A stretch of DNA of 64,000 nucleotides from Streptomyces venezuelae (GCF_008642295.1 NZ_CP029190.1:7051501-7115500); one strand, 5' to 3'. Positions 16,762-26,143 are shown, counted from the stretch's first letter. The notes: generated by a model not told the origin, from the letters alone. Numbers and translations: made by a program.

Positions 16762-16883
16762 GGCGGGCTCCTAGAAGGCTGGACGGGGAGTGGCCGGAAG
16801 CCATCCTCGGCCCGGCCGGACCGCCGCGCACTCCGGCAGATCCGTCCGGCGCGGGAACACCACCCACCTGCCACGCGCCGTAC

Positions 16884-17762
16884 TCAAGATGGTGCAGTCC
16901 CGCTCGCTGCGGAGCCGTCCGCCCCGGCCGCCTTCGCCGTGAGCAGGCGGGCGCGGAACAGGTGCAGCACCTGGTCCAGCGCCGCCCGGGTGGGTTCTCC
17001 CGGGGCGTCGATCAGATGCTCGGTCAGCACGGAGTGCGGGGGGAGTACGCCCTCGGGGTTCGCCGAACCGTCGTCCAGCTCGACGGCGACGAAGGCGTCG
17101 CCCAGCTCGCGCCGCAGGAACGCGAACCGGTCACCGGGCACGAGCCGGTCGCCCTTGAACCGCAGCCCCATGACCTGGAGGCCCTCCCGCTCACAGCGCC
17201 CCCGTACGACGTCCAGTTCCGCGGCACCGATGTCGATCGTCCGGGACCGGCCCGCCAGGCCCGGCACGCCCGCGAGCGGCAGCGAGGGCTGGGACAGCAC
17301 CGGGGCCACGATCCGCGGGTCGGTGGCCATGGCCAGGGCGAAGCCGCCGGTCAGGCACATCCCGACGGCCCCGACCCCCGGGCCGCCGCACCGCTCGTGC
17401 TCGTGGGCGGCCAGGGCGCGCAGCCAGGTCACGACCCGGGAACTCCGGCCCGTGGCCAGCAGGGTGAACTCCCGACTCACGCACACCTTCAGCACCGACG
17501 AAGCCACATACCGGCCGGCGCTCAGCGCGCCGTGCGCCGCGGGGCGGGGATCGCGGCCCGGCTCGCCGAACAGCACCGGGAGGACAGCCGTACAGCCGAT
17601 CGCTGCCACACGGTCCGCGAACTCCAGCACCTTCGGCGTGATCCCCGGGATCTCGGCCATCACGATCACGGCCGGCCCGGTGCCGCGCCGGAGGATCCGG
17701 CGCTCGACGCCCCCGTGCGTGAACCTGCTCTGCTCGTAGCCGGCCAGGTCGTGGTCCGCCAT
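16884..17762 (-). CDS. dienelactone hydrolase-family protein
   Basis: This 292-residue alpha/beta hydrolase has VIVMAEIPGITPKVLEFADRVA, the oxyanion-side segment typical of the family, and the nucleophile region GAVGMCLTGGFALAMA, in which Cys replaces Ser as in true dienelactone hydrolases. The later PGDRFAFLRREL Asp and PHSVLTEH His fit the triad. It could hydrolyse dienelactone or another lactone or ester; no aromatic catabolic genes are near. The ATG at 17762 was preferred because GGAGGAG is 5 bases upstream. Confidence 0.85.
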   Translation of the reverse strand: MADHDLAGYEQSRFTHGGVERRILRRGTGPAVIVMAEIPGITPKVLEFADRVAAIGCTAVLPVLFGEPGRDPRPAAHGALSAGRYVASSVLKVCVSREFTLLATGRSSRVVTWLRALAAHEHERCGGPGVGAVGMCLTGGFALAMATDPRIVAPVLSQPSLPLAGVPGLAGRSRTIDIGAAELDVVRGRCEREGLQVMGLRFKGDRLVPGDRFAFLRRELGDAFVAVELDDGSANPEGVLPPHSVLTEHLIDAPGEPTRAALDQVLHLFRARLLTAKAAGADGSAASGTAPS

Positions 17763-17830
17763 GACTCTCCTCCACCGCTCCACCCGCAGGATCCGCCGTG
17801 CACGTACCGTAGTACGGCGTCGGCGGGATG

Positions 17831-17846
17831 CATGACGAATGTCATG
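17831..17846. promoter_or_regulatory. CATGAC-GAAT-GTCATG palindrome in divergent promoter region
   Basis: A perfect 6-bp inverted repeat with a 4-bp centre lies between the divergent starts at 17762 and 17963. A third ATGACA half-site follows at about 17854. It is a candidate operator for an unidentified regulator. Confidence 0.35.
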
Positions 17847-17962
17847 ACAATCAATGACAGTTCTACTCCTGGGGTTTGACGATCAGTCGGGTGCTGAGGC
17901 GAAAGGATCGAGGGGTCCGAAGCCATCCGGCACCCGATCGGCCACAGCCACAGGAGTAACCC

Positions 17963-19336
17963 GTGCAGCTCGTGCAGTCAGTGCAGTCAGTGCAGCGTAC
18001 GCACGCCACCACCCGCAACGACGGCCGGAAGCACCGGGCCCGCAGGCCGGCCCCGGCCGCCGCCGTGCTCGCACTCGCCTTGCTGGCCGCCACCGCCCCC
18101 GCGGCCACGGCCGCCGACGGCGGCAGGATCGACCGGCTCGACCGGCAGGCGCTTGCGGCCGAGCTCCGCGCCGTACACGAGGCCGGTGTGTACGGCGCCT
18201 ACTCCGCCGTGCGCGACGGCCACGCCCGGTGGAAGGGCGCAGCAGGCCTCGCCGACCTCGACACGCGCCGGCCCACCAGCCCCGACCTGCGGCACCGCGT
18301 CGGCAGCGTCACCAAGTCCTTCACCGCCGTCGCCGTCCTCCAGCAGGTGGCCAACGGCCGTATCCGTCTCGACCAGCCGATCGGGGACCACCTGCCCGGG
18401 CTGGTACCCGGCGAGCGCGGTCGCAAGGTCACCGTCCGGATGCTGCTCAACCACACCAGCGGCATCGCCGACTATGTGGCGGAGGCCTTCCCCTCCCTCA
18501 AGCAGGCCGACCCGAGCAGCCTGGACGAGCACCGCCACCGCACCATCGCCCCCACCGAGCTCATACGGCTCGGTGTCGGCCTCCCGCAGACCTTCGAGCC
18601 CGGCACCGACTGGGGGTACTCCAACACCAACTACATCCTGCTCGGCGAACTCCTGCGCAAGGTCACCGGCCAGGACCCGGAACGGGTCATCACCCGGGAC
18701 GTGATCCGCAAGGCCGGGCTGCGCGACACCTGGTTCCCCGGCACGCAGCCGGCCGTCAGGGGCCCTCATGCGCGGATGTACGAGAACCTGCACGGCCTGA
18801 TCGACCCGCCGCGCGACTACAGCACCTACAACATGACCTGGGCCGGCACCGCCGGTGCGCTGATCTCCACCCAGCAGGACCTCAACACCTTCTACCGCCG
18901 CCTGCTGGCGGGCGAGCTGCTGCCCGCCGCCCAGCTGCGCGAGATGCGCACGACCTGGCCGGTCAAGGCCCCGGACGGCAGTGTGGGCATGCGCTACGGC
19001 CTCGGCATCTACTCCATGGACACGTCCTGTGGCCCGGTGTGGGGCCATGACGGAGGCGTCTTCGGAGCCGGCACCTGGGCGTTGTCCACTCCCGAAGGGA
19101 AACGGCAGTTCGCCGTGGGCTGGAACCTGACCAAGTACCAGCGCCTCGACGAGGCCGGCCAACCGATCCCGCACGCTGCCGACGAGGCCATGGGCCGGCT
19201 GATGGAACGCGCCCTGTGCGGGACCGCTCCGGCCGCCGGCGGAACGTCGAAGGCGGCGCCCAAGGCGGCGCCCAAGCCGGTGCCCAAGCCCGCGCCCAAG
19301 TCTGCTCCGCTCCAGCGGATTCCGCTCAACCGCTGA
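17963..19336 (+). CDS. secreted serine hydrolase, beta-lactamase/D-alanyl-D-alanine carboxypeptidase (class C) family
   Basis: This 457-residue protein has a signal peptide after a basic N-region, with cleavage near ATAAD (about residue 51). A class C beta-lactamase-like domain carries SVTK (nucleophile S115, K118), YSN (Y219 to N221) and the third motif HDG in WGHDGGVFGAG. The last 50 residues are a repeated Lys-Ala-Pro tail. It could be a DD-carboxypeptidase or an esterase; S. R61-type DD-peptidases share this layout. The GTG start at 17963 follows AGGAG. The first codons contain three GTGCAG repeats, giving VQ-rich residues 3-11. Confidence 0.88.
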   Translation: MQLVQSVQSVQRTHATTRNDGRKHRARRPAPAAAVLALALLAATAPAATAADGGRIDRLDRQALAAELRAVHEAGVYGAYSAVRDGHARWKGAAGLADLDTRRPTSPDLRHRVGSVTKSFTAVAVLQQVANGRIRLDQPIGDHLPGLVPGERGRKVTVRMLLNHTSGIADYVAEAFPSLKQADPSSLDEHRHRTIAPTELIRLGVGLPQTFEPGTDWGYSNTNYILLGELLRKVTGQDPERVITRDVIRKAGLRDTWFPGTQPAVRGPHARMYENLHGLIDPPRDYSTYNMTWAGTAGALISTQQDLNTFYRRLLAGELLPAAQLREMRTTWPVKAPDGSVGMRYGLGIYSMDTSCGPVWGHDGGVFGAGTWALSTPEGKRQFAVGWNLTKYQRLDEAGQPIPHAADEAMGRLMERALCGTAPAAGGTSKAAPKAAPKPVPKPAPKSAPLQRIPLNR

Positions 19337-19370
19337 CGCGGCCTCACCGCCCGGGACACCGAAGAGCCCC

Positions 19371-19402
19371 CGGCCCCCGGGAATGAGCAATCCCGGGGGC
19401 CG
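19371..19402 (+). terminator. strong hairpin after serine hydrolase gene
   Basis: A perfect 12-bp stem, CGGCCCCCGGGA (19371-19382) with TCCCGGGGGCCG (19391-19402), encloses an 8-base loop and lies 34 bases after the stop. No U-tract follows. Confidence 0.75.
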
Positions 19403-19554
19403 AGTGCCATGGCCTTCGCTGACCGCCCGGTTCAACGACCGACCGGCCGCGGGGTTATGCCCGGCGCCGACCCGAGCCGGTGGAAACGGAAATCCATTAC
19501 CGCTGGCCGGAAACATCCCTTGCCGAGGGGCGATGCGCGCGGGATACCACCTCC

Positions 19555-20940
19555 ATGACGGATTCTTCGCACCCGAGCCGCCGAAGCGTCCTCGCCGGCC
19601 TCGGCAGCATTCCCCTGATCACGGCCACCCCCCGCTACCGGCCCGCCGCAGCCCCCGGCGGCAGCACCCTGCTCCGCGGTGCCGAACTGATCCTCACCAT
19701 GGACCCCGTCCTCGGGGAGGGGACGCTGGGCGCCCTTCCCCGCGCCGACCTGCTGATCCGGGACGGCAGGATCGAGTCCGTGGGCCCGCGCCTGACGGCC
19801 CCGCCCGGCACCCGCGTGGTGGACGTCAGCGGCCGTGCGGTCCTGCCCGGATTCGTGGACGTCCACAACCACCTCTGGCAGTCCAGCATCCGCGGCGGCT
19901 GCACCGCACACGACCTGTACGGATGGCTGCGCACCTGCAACGGCCCCACCCTCGGACGCATCGACCCGGCGGACATGTACCGCTTCGTCCGCCTCGCCGC
20001 CCTGGACGTCCTCCAGACCGGGGTGACCACCGTCGTCGACTGGGTCCACCCCGTCCCGTACGACACCGGCGAGCGCTACATCCGCGCCCTGGACGACTCC
20101 GGGCTCCGGTTCGTCTACGCGATGTCGCAGGACATCGCGGACGCGGATCTCGTCACCCGCGTCAAGAAGGAACTCCTGGACCCGCTGCCGCTCGCCTCGG
20201 CCCAGGTGGCCGTCCATGCCCGGATGCCCGACCTCGGCCTGCTGCGCCACTTCCACGGGCTGGCCCGCGAGCTGGGCGTGATGCTCAACTCGCACGTCCT
20301 GGAGCACCGGGCCGACCGCGCGGACGACCCGGTCGGCGCGCTGCGCCTGGCCGGCGCCTTCGGTCCGGACCTGCTGATGAACCATGCCGTCCACCTCACC
20401 GACGAGGAGGTCTCCCTGGCCGCCGAACACGACGTACGGGTGGCCCACTGCCCCCTGAGCAACATGCGGCTGGCCTCGGGCATCATGCGGCTGCCCGCCC
20501 TGTACGCCCGCGGTGTGAAGACCGGACTCGGCCAGGACGGCGGCGCCAACGACACCTCCGACATGTTCGCCCTGATGAAGGCCGCGGTCGGCCTCCAGCG
20601 GGCGCTGCACCAGAACGCGGAGGTCCACCCCACCCTTGCGGCCGTCCTGCGGATGGCGACCCTCGGGGGCGCCGAGTGCATCGGCATGGCCGACCGCGTG
20701 GGCTCACTGACCCCCGGCAAACGCGCCGACGTGATCGTCCTCGATCCGGCGGCGCTCAATTTCGCGCCCCGCCGGGACTGGATCGCGCAGATCGTCCTGA
20801 ACGGCCGGCCGTCCAATGTCAGCCATGTCTTCGTGGACGGCAGGATGCGCAAGGCCGGCGGCGAGCTCGTCGGCGTCGACACGCACACCGTGCTGCGCGA
20901 GGCGGAGCAGGCCGCCGCCCGTCTTCCCGACATGCCGTGA
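19555..20940 (+). CDS. Tat-type amidohydrolase, chlorohydrolase/deaminase (AtzA/TrzN/SsnA) group
   Basis: This 461-residue protein starts with a twin-Arg segment (SRRSVLAGLGSIPLITATP), suggesting Tat export. The amidohydrolase core has the metal motif VDVHNHLW (H104, H106), later His residues in MLNSHVLEH and LLMNHAVHLTDEE, and the GQDGGANDTSDMF Asp region. It ends with LTPGKRADVIVLDP. The subgroup contains cytosine, guanine and triazine hydrolases/deaminases; the substrate is unknown. The ATG at 19555 was taken as the start because the Tat motif follows directly; its Shine-Dalgarno is weak. Confidence 0.82.
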   Translation: MTDSSHPSRRSVLAGLGSIPLITATPRYRPAAAPGGSTLLRGAELILTMDPVLGEGTLGALPRADLLIRDGRIESVGPRLTAPPGTRVVDVSGRAVLPGFVDVHNHLWQSSIRGGCTAHDLYGWLRTCNGPTLGRIDPADMYRFVRLAALDVLQTGVTTVVDWVHPVPYDTGERYIRALDDSGLRFVYAMSQDIADADLVTRVKKELLDPLPLASAQVAVHARMPDLGLLRHFHGLARELGVMLNSHVLEHRADRADDPVGALRLAGAFGPDLLMNHAVHLTDEEVSLAAEHDVRVAHCPLSNMRLASGIMRLPALYARGVKTGLGQDGGANDTSDMFALMKAAVGLQRALHQNAEVHPTLAAVLRMATLGGAECIGMADRVGSLTPGKRADVIVLDPAALNFAPRRDWIAQIVLNGRPSNVSHVFVDGRMRKAGGELVGVDTHTVLREAEQAAARLPDMP

Positions 20941-21025
20941 CGGATTCCCGCCGTCCGGGGACACGGTTGTGTCGGGTGGAGCAGGCGGAGCTGCCCGGGA
21001 GCGGCGGTGGTGGTCGGATCGCTCC

Positions 21026-21205
21026 ATGAAGGATCCGTTCGCCTGCGAAGAGCAGGCCCTGCTCGCACCGTCCGCCCCCGCCGACCGGGCGGCTGCCCGC
21101 CGGACGGTCGCCGCCCGCGCCGTCGACCGGGCGGAGCTGCTGCTGCTCATCGACATGCTGGGCCTGCACCCCGAACACGACCGCCCCGATGAACCGGGCC
21201 GCTGA
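21026..21205 (+). CDS. small hypothetical protein, 59 aa
   Basis: This short acidic/alanine-rich protein begins MKDPFACEEQALLAP and ends in a helix RAELLLLIDMLGLHPEHDR. Similar short proteins occur in streptomycetes without known function. Codon bias supports translation. It lies between the amidohydrolase and a PP2C phosphatase on the same strand. I cannot assign a role. Confidence 0.5.
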   Translation: MKDPFACEEQALLAPSAPADRAAARRTVAARAVDRAELLLLIDMLGLHPEHDRPDEPGR

Positions 21206-21288
21206 AGCCCCCCTGCGTGCGGGTGCCTTTCCCGCCCGCAGGGCAACAGCGGCAGGTTTCGGACGGCATTGCGGTGTATGCAGGAGGG

Positions 21289-22407
21289 ATGGACATCCGT
21301 CGGATGCGTGTGAGCCATCAGCGGCCGGGGGATTTCGGTCACGCGCTGCTGGTGGTCCCGCTCGCCTTGATCGCCTTCGTCACCGTGGTCGACATCCTGG
21401 CCCCGCCGGAGGTCCATCTCGGCCCGTTCCTGGTGGCCGCCCCCGCCCTGACCGCGTCGTTCGCCGGCCCGCGGGCCACCGGAATCGTCGGCGCGATCGC
21501 GGTCCTGGCCCAGGTCGTGGTCGCGATGGTGCGCACCAGCCTCACCGACCTGAACCACACCTTTCAGATCACCGCGCTCATTCTGATCTCCGTGATCGTC
21601 ACCTTCTTCGCCCATCTCCGGGAAGTCCACGAGAGGGAACTGCTGCAGTTGCGCACGGTCGCGGAGACCGCGCAGCAGGTGGTCCTGCGCCCGCTCCCGG
21701 AACGGCTCGGCCCGTTGCGGATCGCCTCCCTGTACCTGGCCGCCGAGGCGGAGGCGCAGATCGGCGGTGACCTGTACGCCGCCACCCGGACAGCCCGCGG
21801 GACCCGGCTGATCATCGGTGACGTACGGGGCAAGGGTCTGGACGCGGTCGGCGATGCCGCCCTCGTCCTCGGCGCCTTCCGCGCGGCCGGCCACCAGGAG
21901 GGCGATCTGCCGGGGCTGGTGGCCTATCTGGAGCGCGCGGCCACACCGGACTGGGACCATGCCGACGTCCTGAGCAGCGGTACGGCGGCCCCGGGCGAGA
22001 GCTTCGTGACCGCCGCCGTGCTCGACGTCCCCGACGACGAGCCGTCGCTGCGGCTGGTCAGCTGCGGCCACCCGCCGCCGTTGCTGCTGCGGGACCGCCG
22101 GGTCCTGACCCTGGACGTGGCCCACCCGGCGCCGCCCCTGGGCCTGGCCGGCCTGGTGGAGTCCCGGGTCACCGCCGAGGAGTTCGCCTTCGAGCCCGGT
22201 GACCTCGTACTGCTGTGCACCGATGGAGTACTCGAGGCACGGGACGAGGCCGGCCGGTTCTACCCGCTCGTGGAACGCCTCGCCGGCTTCCCCTGCACGG
22301 GCCCGCAGGACCTGCTCGACCGGCTCCGCAGCGATCTGCTCGCCCATGCGGTGGGCGGGTTCCTCGGGGACGACGCCGCCATGGTCGCGATCCAGCGGCT
22401 AACGTGA
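21289..22407 (+). CDS. membrane-anchored PP2C/SpoIIE-type serine phosphatase
   Basis: About 372 residues. Three to four membrane segments lie at roughly residues 15-110 (LLVVPLALIAFVTVVDIL, AAPALTASFAGP, IVGAIAVLAQVVVAMV, ALILISVIVTFFA), followed by a PPM/SpoIIE catalytic domain. Its metal motifs are IGGDLYAA, IIGDVRGKGLDAV, LVSCGHPPPLLL, LLCTDGVLEARD and a final GDDAAMVAI. Such proteins in Streptomyces act in partner-switching cascades on anti-anti-sigma factors. No anti-sigma kinase gene is adjacent. The start is uncertain: AGGAGGG is immediately before the ATG at 21289 and 15 bases before the ATG at 21304. Confidence 0.85.
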   Translation: MDIRRMRVSHQRPGDFGHALLVVPLALIAFVTVVDILAPPEVHLGPFLVAAPALTASFAGPRATGIVGAIAVLAQVVVAMVRTSLTDLNHTFQITALILISVIVTFFAHLREVHERELLQLRTVAETAQQVVLRPLPERLGPLRIASLYLAAEAEAQIGGDLYAATRTARGTRLIIGDVRGKGLDAVGDAALVLGAFRAAGHQEGDLPGLVAYLERAATPDWDHADVLSSGTAAPGESFVTAAVLDVPDDEPSLRLVSCGHPPPLLLRDRRVLTLDVAHPAPPLGLAGLVESRVTAEEFAFEPGDLVLLCTDGVLEARDEAGRFYPLVERLAGFPCTGPQDLLDRLRSDLLAHAVGGFLGDDAAMVAIQRLT

Positions 22408-22450
22408 GCCCTGTCCGAGGACCGGCTCCGAGCGATGTGGAGACATCGTC

Positions 22451-22879
22451 ATGGCCCTGTCGATCGCAGAGCGCGAGGCCTTCCTCGCCGAACCCCACAT
22501 CGGATCCCTGGCCGTCGCCCGCCCGGACGCGGACCGGGCCCCGCTGGTCGTGCCGATCTGGTACGTCTACCAGCCCGGCGGCGACCTGTGGGTGGTGACC
22601 GCTGTGGACTCCGTCAAGGCGCGGTTGCTGGCCGGGGCCGGCCGCTTCTCCCTTTTGGCCGAACGCGTCACTCCGACGATCCGCTACGTTTCCGTCGAGG
22701 GCGCGATCGTGTCCACCGCGCCCACCACCAAGGACGAGATGCGGACCGTCGCCGCCCGCTATCTGCCCCCGGCGGCCCTGGAGGCCTACCTGGAGCTCTC
22801 GGCCCGTGAATACGGCCCCCAGCAGACCGTCCGGATGCGCCCGGAGCACTGGCTCTCCGCCGACTTGGGCAGCATCTGA
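22451..22879 (+). CDS. pyridoxamine 5'-phosphate oxidase-fold (FMN/F420-binding) protein
   Basis: This 142-residue split-barrel protein has IGSLAVARPDADRAPLVVPIWYVYQPGGDLWVV, then VSVEGAIVSTAP. It resembles the actinobacterial FDOR/PNPOx-like group that binds flavin, F420 or heme. It is too short for true PdxH. Its physiological reaction is unknown. GGAG lies before the ATG, 43 bases after the phosphatase stop. Confidence 0.75.
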   Translation: MALSIAEREAFLAEPHIGSLAVARPDADRAPLVVPIWYVYQPGGDLWVVTAVDSVKARLLAGAGRFSLLAERVTPTIRYVSVEGAIVSTAPTTKDEMRTVAARYLPPAALEAYLELSAREYGPQQTVRMRPEHWLSADLGSI

Positions 22880-22885
22880 ACCCGG

Positions 22886-23488
22886 TCAGCCGATGAGGTG
22901 CCCGACCGTGGGGGCCACCGGGCCGAAGAGGTCGGCGATGGCGGTCAGGCTCCCGGTCTGGAGGGTGGCCGCCGGTACGGTGCTGCCGTCGGGGGCGGTC
23001 AGGGAGCGGGTCGCGGTCGCCTCGGCGACGACGGTGGGCCGGTAGCCCAGGTTGAAGGCCCCTTGGGCGGTGAAGGTGATGCACATGTGGGTCATAAACC
23101 CGGCCAGCACCAGCTCGGGTCCGGCGTCCAGGCTGCGCAGGGTCTTCTCCAGGTCGGTGGCGTGGAAGGCGTTGGGGAACCGCTTGACCACGACCGGCTC
23201 GCCGTCGGCCGGCGCCACCTCGGGGCTGATGGCCCCGATCTCCGCGCGGATGTCGTACGGAGTGCCCTCGCCGCCGTCGTTGACCACGTGGACGACCGGG
23301 GTGCCGGCCGAGCGGGCAGCGGCGAGCAGCCGGGCCCCGGCGGCCAGGGCGGGCTCGGCGCCTTCGAGGGCCATCACGCCGCTGCGGTAGGTGTTCTGGA
23401 AATCGATCATGATCAGGGTGGTGTCGGCGAGGCGGGGCAGCGTGTTGTCGAGGCCGCTGAGGGCGCGCAGGGTGAGGGAGGCGGTCAT
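22886..23488 (-). CDS. isochorismatase-family cysteine hydrolase
   Basis: This 200-residue protein has the family triad: D29 in MIDFQNTY, K102 in VVVKRFPNAF and nucleophile C136 in GFMTHMCITFTAQGAFNLGY. The family includes nicotinamidases, ureidoacrylate hydrolases and isochorismatases; this sequence is closest to general cysteine hydrolases of unknown substrate. It lies directly downstream of, and on the same strand as, a GlxA-type regulator, the usual pairing for regulator-controlled hydrolases. It is convergent with the PNPOx-like gene. Confidence 0.87.
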   Translation of the reverse strand: MTASLTLRALSGLDNTLPRLADTTLIMIDFQNTYRSGVMALEGAEPALAAGARLLAAARSAGTPVVHVVNDGGEGTPYDIRAEIGAISPEVAPADGEPVVVKRFPNAFHATDLEKTLRSLDAGPELVLAGFMTHMCITFTAQGAFNLGYRPTVVAEATATRSLTAPDGSTVPAATLQTGSLTAIADLFGPVAPTVGHLIG

Positions 23489-23526
23489 GGAAAGGTCGTT
23501 CCTTCCGACTGGGGTTCAGCTGGGGT

Positions 23527-24519
23527 TCAGCTGGTGCAGGAAGTGGTGCGGAAGCGGCGGCGGTAGGAGGCCGGCGTGGTGTTGATCTGCTTCCGGAAAG
23601 CGCGGTGCAGTGTTTCGACCGAACCGAGCCCGGTGGCCGCCGCGATCTGCTCCAGTGACCGGTCGGTGGTCTCCAGAAGCCGGCGGGCCGCTTCGACCCG
23701 GGCGGCCTCCACATAGGCGGCCGGACTGCTGCCGGTCTCCTGCCGGAAGACCCGGGCGAAATGGCGTTCGCTCAGGCACAGGTGACCGGCCAGCACCGGC
23801 GCGGACAGATCCTCGTCGAGGTGCTCGGTGATGAAGGTGCGCAGCTCGTCGATGTCCCTGCGGGCCGGTGCGGGCCGGCTCAGCGGGACGCTGAACTGGC
23901 TCTGGCCGCCCTGCCGCCGGAGATAGACCACCAGCTGCCGGGCCACGCTCAGCGCCAGTTCCTCGCCGTGGTCCTCGGCCACCAGGGCCAGCGCCAGGTC
24001 CAGGCAGGTGCTGATGCCCGCGCCGGTCCACACCCGTCCGGACCGCACGAAGATCGGATCGGCGTCCACCCGCACCCGGGGGTGCTCGGCGGCGAGTTGT
24101 GCCGCGGTCGACCAGTGGGTGGTCGCCCGGCGCCCGTCGAGCAGCCCGGCCGCCGCGAGCAGGTGCGCGCCCACGCACACGGATGCGATCCGCCGGGCGT
24201 GGGGGGCGGTGTTCCGTACCCACTCCACCACGGCTTCGTCGACCCGGGCCACCGGGCCGTCCGGGTGCAGGTCCACCGCGCCGGGCACCAGCAGGGTGTC
24301 CACTGCGGCGCCCACGTCGGCGAAGGCCAGGTCGGCCAGCAGCCGTACGCCGGCGGAGGTGACGACCGGTCCGGCATCGGGGCCGGCCAGCCGGACCTCG
24401 TACCCGGACCGGCCCCCGGTCTCCCGGTTGGCCAGGGCGAACACCTCGGCCGGGCCGGTGACATCGAGCAGGTCGACATCCGGGAAGACCGCGATGACGA
24501 CTCGGTGGGGAGTGGGCAT
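23527..24519 (-). CDS. GlxA-family AraC-type regulator with DJ-1/PfpI domain
   Basis: This 330-residue protein has an N-terminal DJ-1/PfpI-like domain (VVIAVFPDVDLLDVTGPAEVFALAN, then SVCVGAHLLAAAGLLDGRRATTHW with the elbow Cys). The C-terminal AraC double helix-turn-helix (residues about 225-322) ends PASYRRRFR. GlxA-type regulators control catabolic or adenylation-related genes in Streptomyces. Its stop is 39 bases upstream of the isochorismatase-like start, so the pair is probably one operon. Confidence 0.9.
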   Translation of the reverse strand: MPTPHRVVIAVFPDVDLLDVTGPAEVFALANRETGGRSGYEVRLAGPDAGPVVTSAGVRLLADLAFADVGAAVDTLLVPGAVDLHPDGPVARVDEAVVEWVRNTAPHARRIASVCVGAHLLAAAGLLDGRRATTHWSTAAQLAAEHPRVRVDADPIFVRSGRVWTGAGISTCLDLALALVAEDHGEELALSVARQLVVYLRRQGGQSQFSVPLSRPAPARRDIDELRTFITEHLDEDLSAPVLAGHLCLSERHFARVFRQETGSSPAAYVEAARVEAARRLLETTDRSLEQIAAATGLGSVETLHRAFRKQINTTPASYRRRFRTTSCTS

Positions 24520-24586
24520 GCACCCATCGTCACCGCAGCCCCTGACGACTGCAATGACGGCAATCTGTCACATCCGGCCATGCTCG

Positions 24587-25984
24587 TCAGAGGCGGACCC
24601 GCCATTCGACCGTGGTGCCCAGGGTGCGGGCGATCTCCGGGTCCCGCACCGACGGGGTGCGGTCCTCGACCCGTACCGACAGCCGGTGCGTCCGCAAGTC
24701 GATGAGAGACAGGCCCAGTTCGGCCACCCGCACCCGGGTCCGGCCCGCGAAGGGCCGCAGCTCCCGGCCGTCCAGGTACCAGCGTACGGAGAACCGCTGC
24801 GCGGCCGGCGCCGGCAGCCGGGGCAGGGCGACCGCCGCCGCCTGGTGGCCGCGCAGCGTGCGTCCGGTGGGGGTGAGGGCGGTGGCCGGCCGTGCGTGGC
24901 GGTAGAAGCCGGCGATCATCGCCTCGACCCCGGGCAGGTTGAACGGCCGCTCCAGCACGCGCATCAGCGAGTTCTCGGTGGGTCGGTTCAGCCCGGTCAC
25001 AAAGTAGCCGCCGCCTTCGTACGCACCGACCGTGCCTCCGTCCGGGGAGATTTCGCCCAGCCAGCGATGCCACTTCTCGCGGCGCTCGGCCATCGTGGCG
25101 GCGTCCTGTACGGACACGTTCGGCTCGGCCGGTTCGCGACCGGTGTACCGCTCGTAGTCCGGCAGACCGGGGTAGAAGTATTCGTCCGCCAGCCGGCCCA
25201 GCGAGTGGCCGGTTTCGTGGACGGCGACCTGCCCGGACTTCGGGTTGCGCGCCGAGGCCGTCGCGATGCCGTCGTAACCGAGGCTCTGGCTGGCCTCGTT
25301 GTAGCCGGCCCCGCCGTACTTGGCGCTGTTCGCCAGGACCAGTACCAGATCGGCGTCGGGCACCCGGGCCACGTACCCGTCGACCTTCTCCTGGTCGACG
25401 CAGAGCAGCCGCTCGATGTCCCCGCACCAGAAGTACGAGCCCAGCGCGGTGTCCCGCACGGTGTCCCGGGCCGGGTCGCCGGTCACCCCGGACTCGCGGG
25501 AGACCGCATCGACCGTCCACACGTTGAACAGCCCCTGGTACGTCGTGTAGGGCTCGACGGCCGCCAGCTCCGCCCACTTCGCCTGCGCGTCGGCACGGAA
25601 CCGCGCCAGCTCCTCCGCCGTATAGCCGTCCCCGACCACGACCACGTCGAGCCGGTCGGCGGAGGGACCGTTGTCGATCATCTTGGCGACCGTGCCGTCC
25701 GCCTCCCGGGCCGGGGCGGACAGGCGTCCGGTGGGCACGCCCCGGCCCGCGGCGGGCACCAGGGCGTGCCCCGATCCGGCGGCCGTGCCGTTCTCGGGGC
25801 CGGGTATCTCCACCTCCACCAAGGCGTGCGGCCCCGGTTCGGCCCGAGGAGCCGGCGGCGGTCCGGCCGAGGCGGTACCGGGCCCGGCGGCGAGTGCGGC
25901 AAGTGTGACGAGTGCGGCGACGGTGGCCGCGGCCACCCTCGCCGACGACGGCAGGGCATGGCGGCGACGCTGGGTCGTACGCAT
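24587..25984 (-). CDS. secreted M64-family (IgA peptidase-type) zinc metallopeptidase
   Basis: This 465-residue protein has a basic signal peptide (RRRHALPSSARVAAATVAALVTLAAL) with cleavage near ASAG. The zinc motif HETGH (H256, E257, H260) is followed by SLGRLADEY, in which the later Asp/Glu resembles the third-ligand region of M64. The upstream segment DRLDVVVVGDGYTAEELARFRADA is the hallmark of M64 peptidases. The last 110 residues are a separate beta-rich domain. It probably degrades extracellular protein. GGGGAGGATCCC precedes the ATG at 25984. It is divergent from an XRE-TPR regulator. Confidence 0.88.
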   Translation of the reverse strand: MRTTQRRRHALPSSARVAAATVAALVTLAALAAGPGTASAGPPPAPRAEPGPHALVEVEIPGPENGTAAGSGHALVPAAGRGVPTGRLSAPAREADGTVAKMIDNGPSADRLDVVVVGDGYTAEELARFRADAQAKWAELAAVEPYTTYQGLFNVWTVDAVSRESGVTGDPARDTVRDTALGSYFWCGDIERLLCVDQEKVDGYVARVPDADLVLVLANSAKYGGAGYNEASQSLGYDGIATASARNPKSGQVAVHETGHSLGRLADEYFYPGLPDYERYTGREPAEPNVSVQDAATMAERREKWHRWLGEISPDGGTVGAYEGGGYFVTGLNRPTENSLMRVLERPFNLPGVEAMIAGFYRHARPATALTPTGRTLRGHQAAAVALPRLPAPAAQRFSVRWYLDGRELRPFAGRTRVRVAELGLSLIDLRTHRLSVRVEDRTPSVRDPEIARTLGTTVEWRVRL

Positions 25985-26018
25985 GGGATCCTCCCCGGAC
26001 ACGAAGTTAATCAGCGAG

Positions 26019-26044
26019 TTAAGCGAACTGAACCAGCCGCTTAA
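26019..26044. promoter_or_regulatory. TTAAGCG inverted repeat between M64 peptidase and XRE-TPR genes
   Basis: TTAAGCG (26019-26025) and CGCTTAA (26038-26044) are perfect 7-bp arms with a 12-bp spacer. A further GTTAATCAGCG at 26006-26016 looks like an additional half-site. This AT-rich island in the 159-bp divergent region is a candidate operator of the neighbouring regulator. Confidence 0.45.
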
Positions 26045-26143
26045 ACTAGGGCGGGGCCGGGGGGCCGCGCAATGATCGCGCGCCTTCGAATGCTGATGAA
26101 TACTGGTGAATGTCGGGGGAGTTGAACGAACAGGGGGTTCCCG

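Noticed and set aside
17963..17998. GTGCAG repeats as a regulatory repeat
   Set aside because: They are coding repeats at the start of the serine hydrolase, in frame after a good Shine-Dalgarno.
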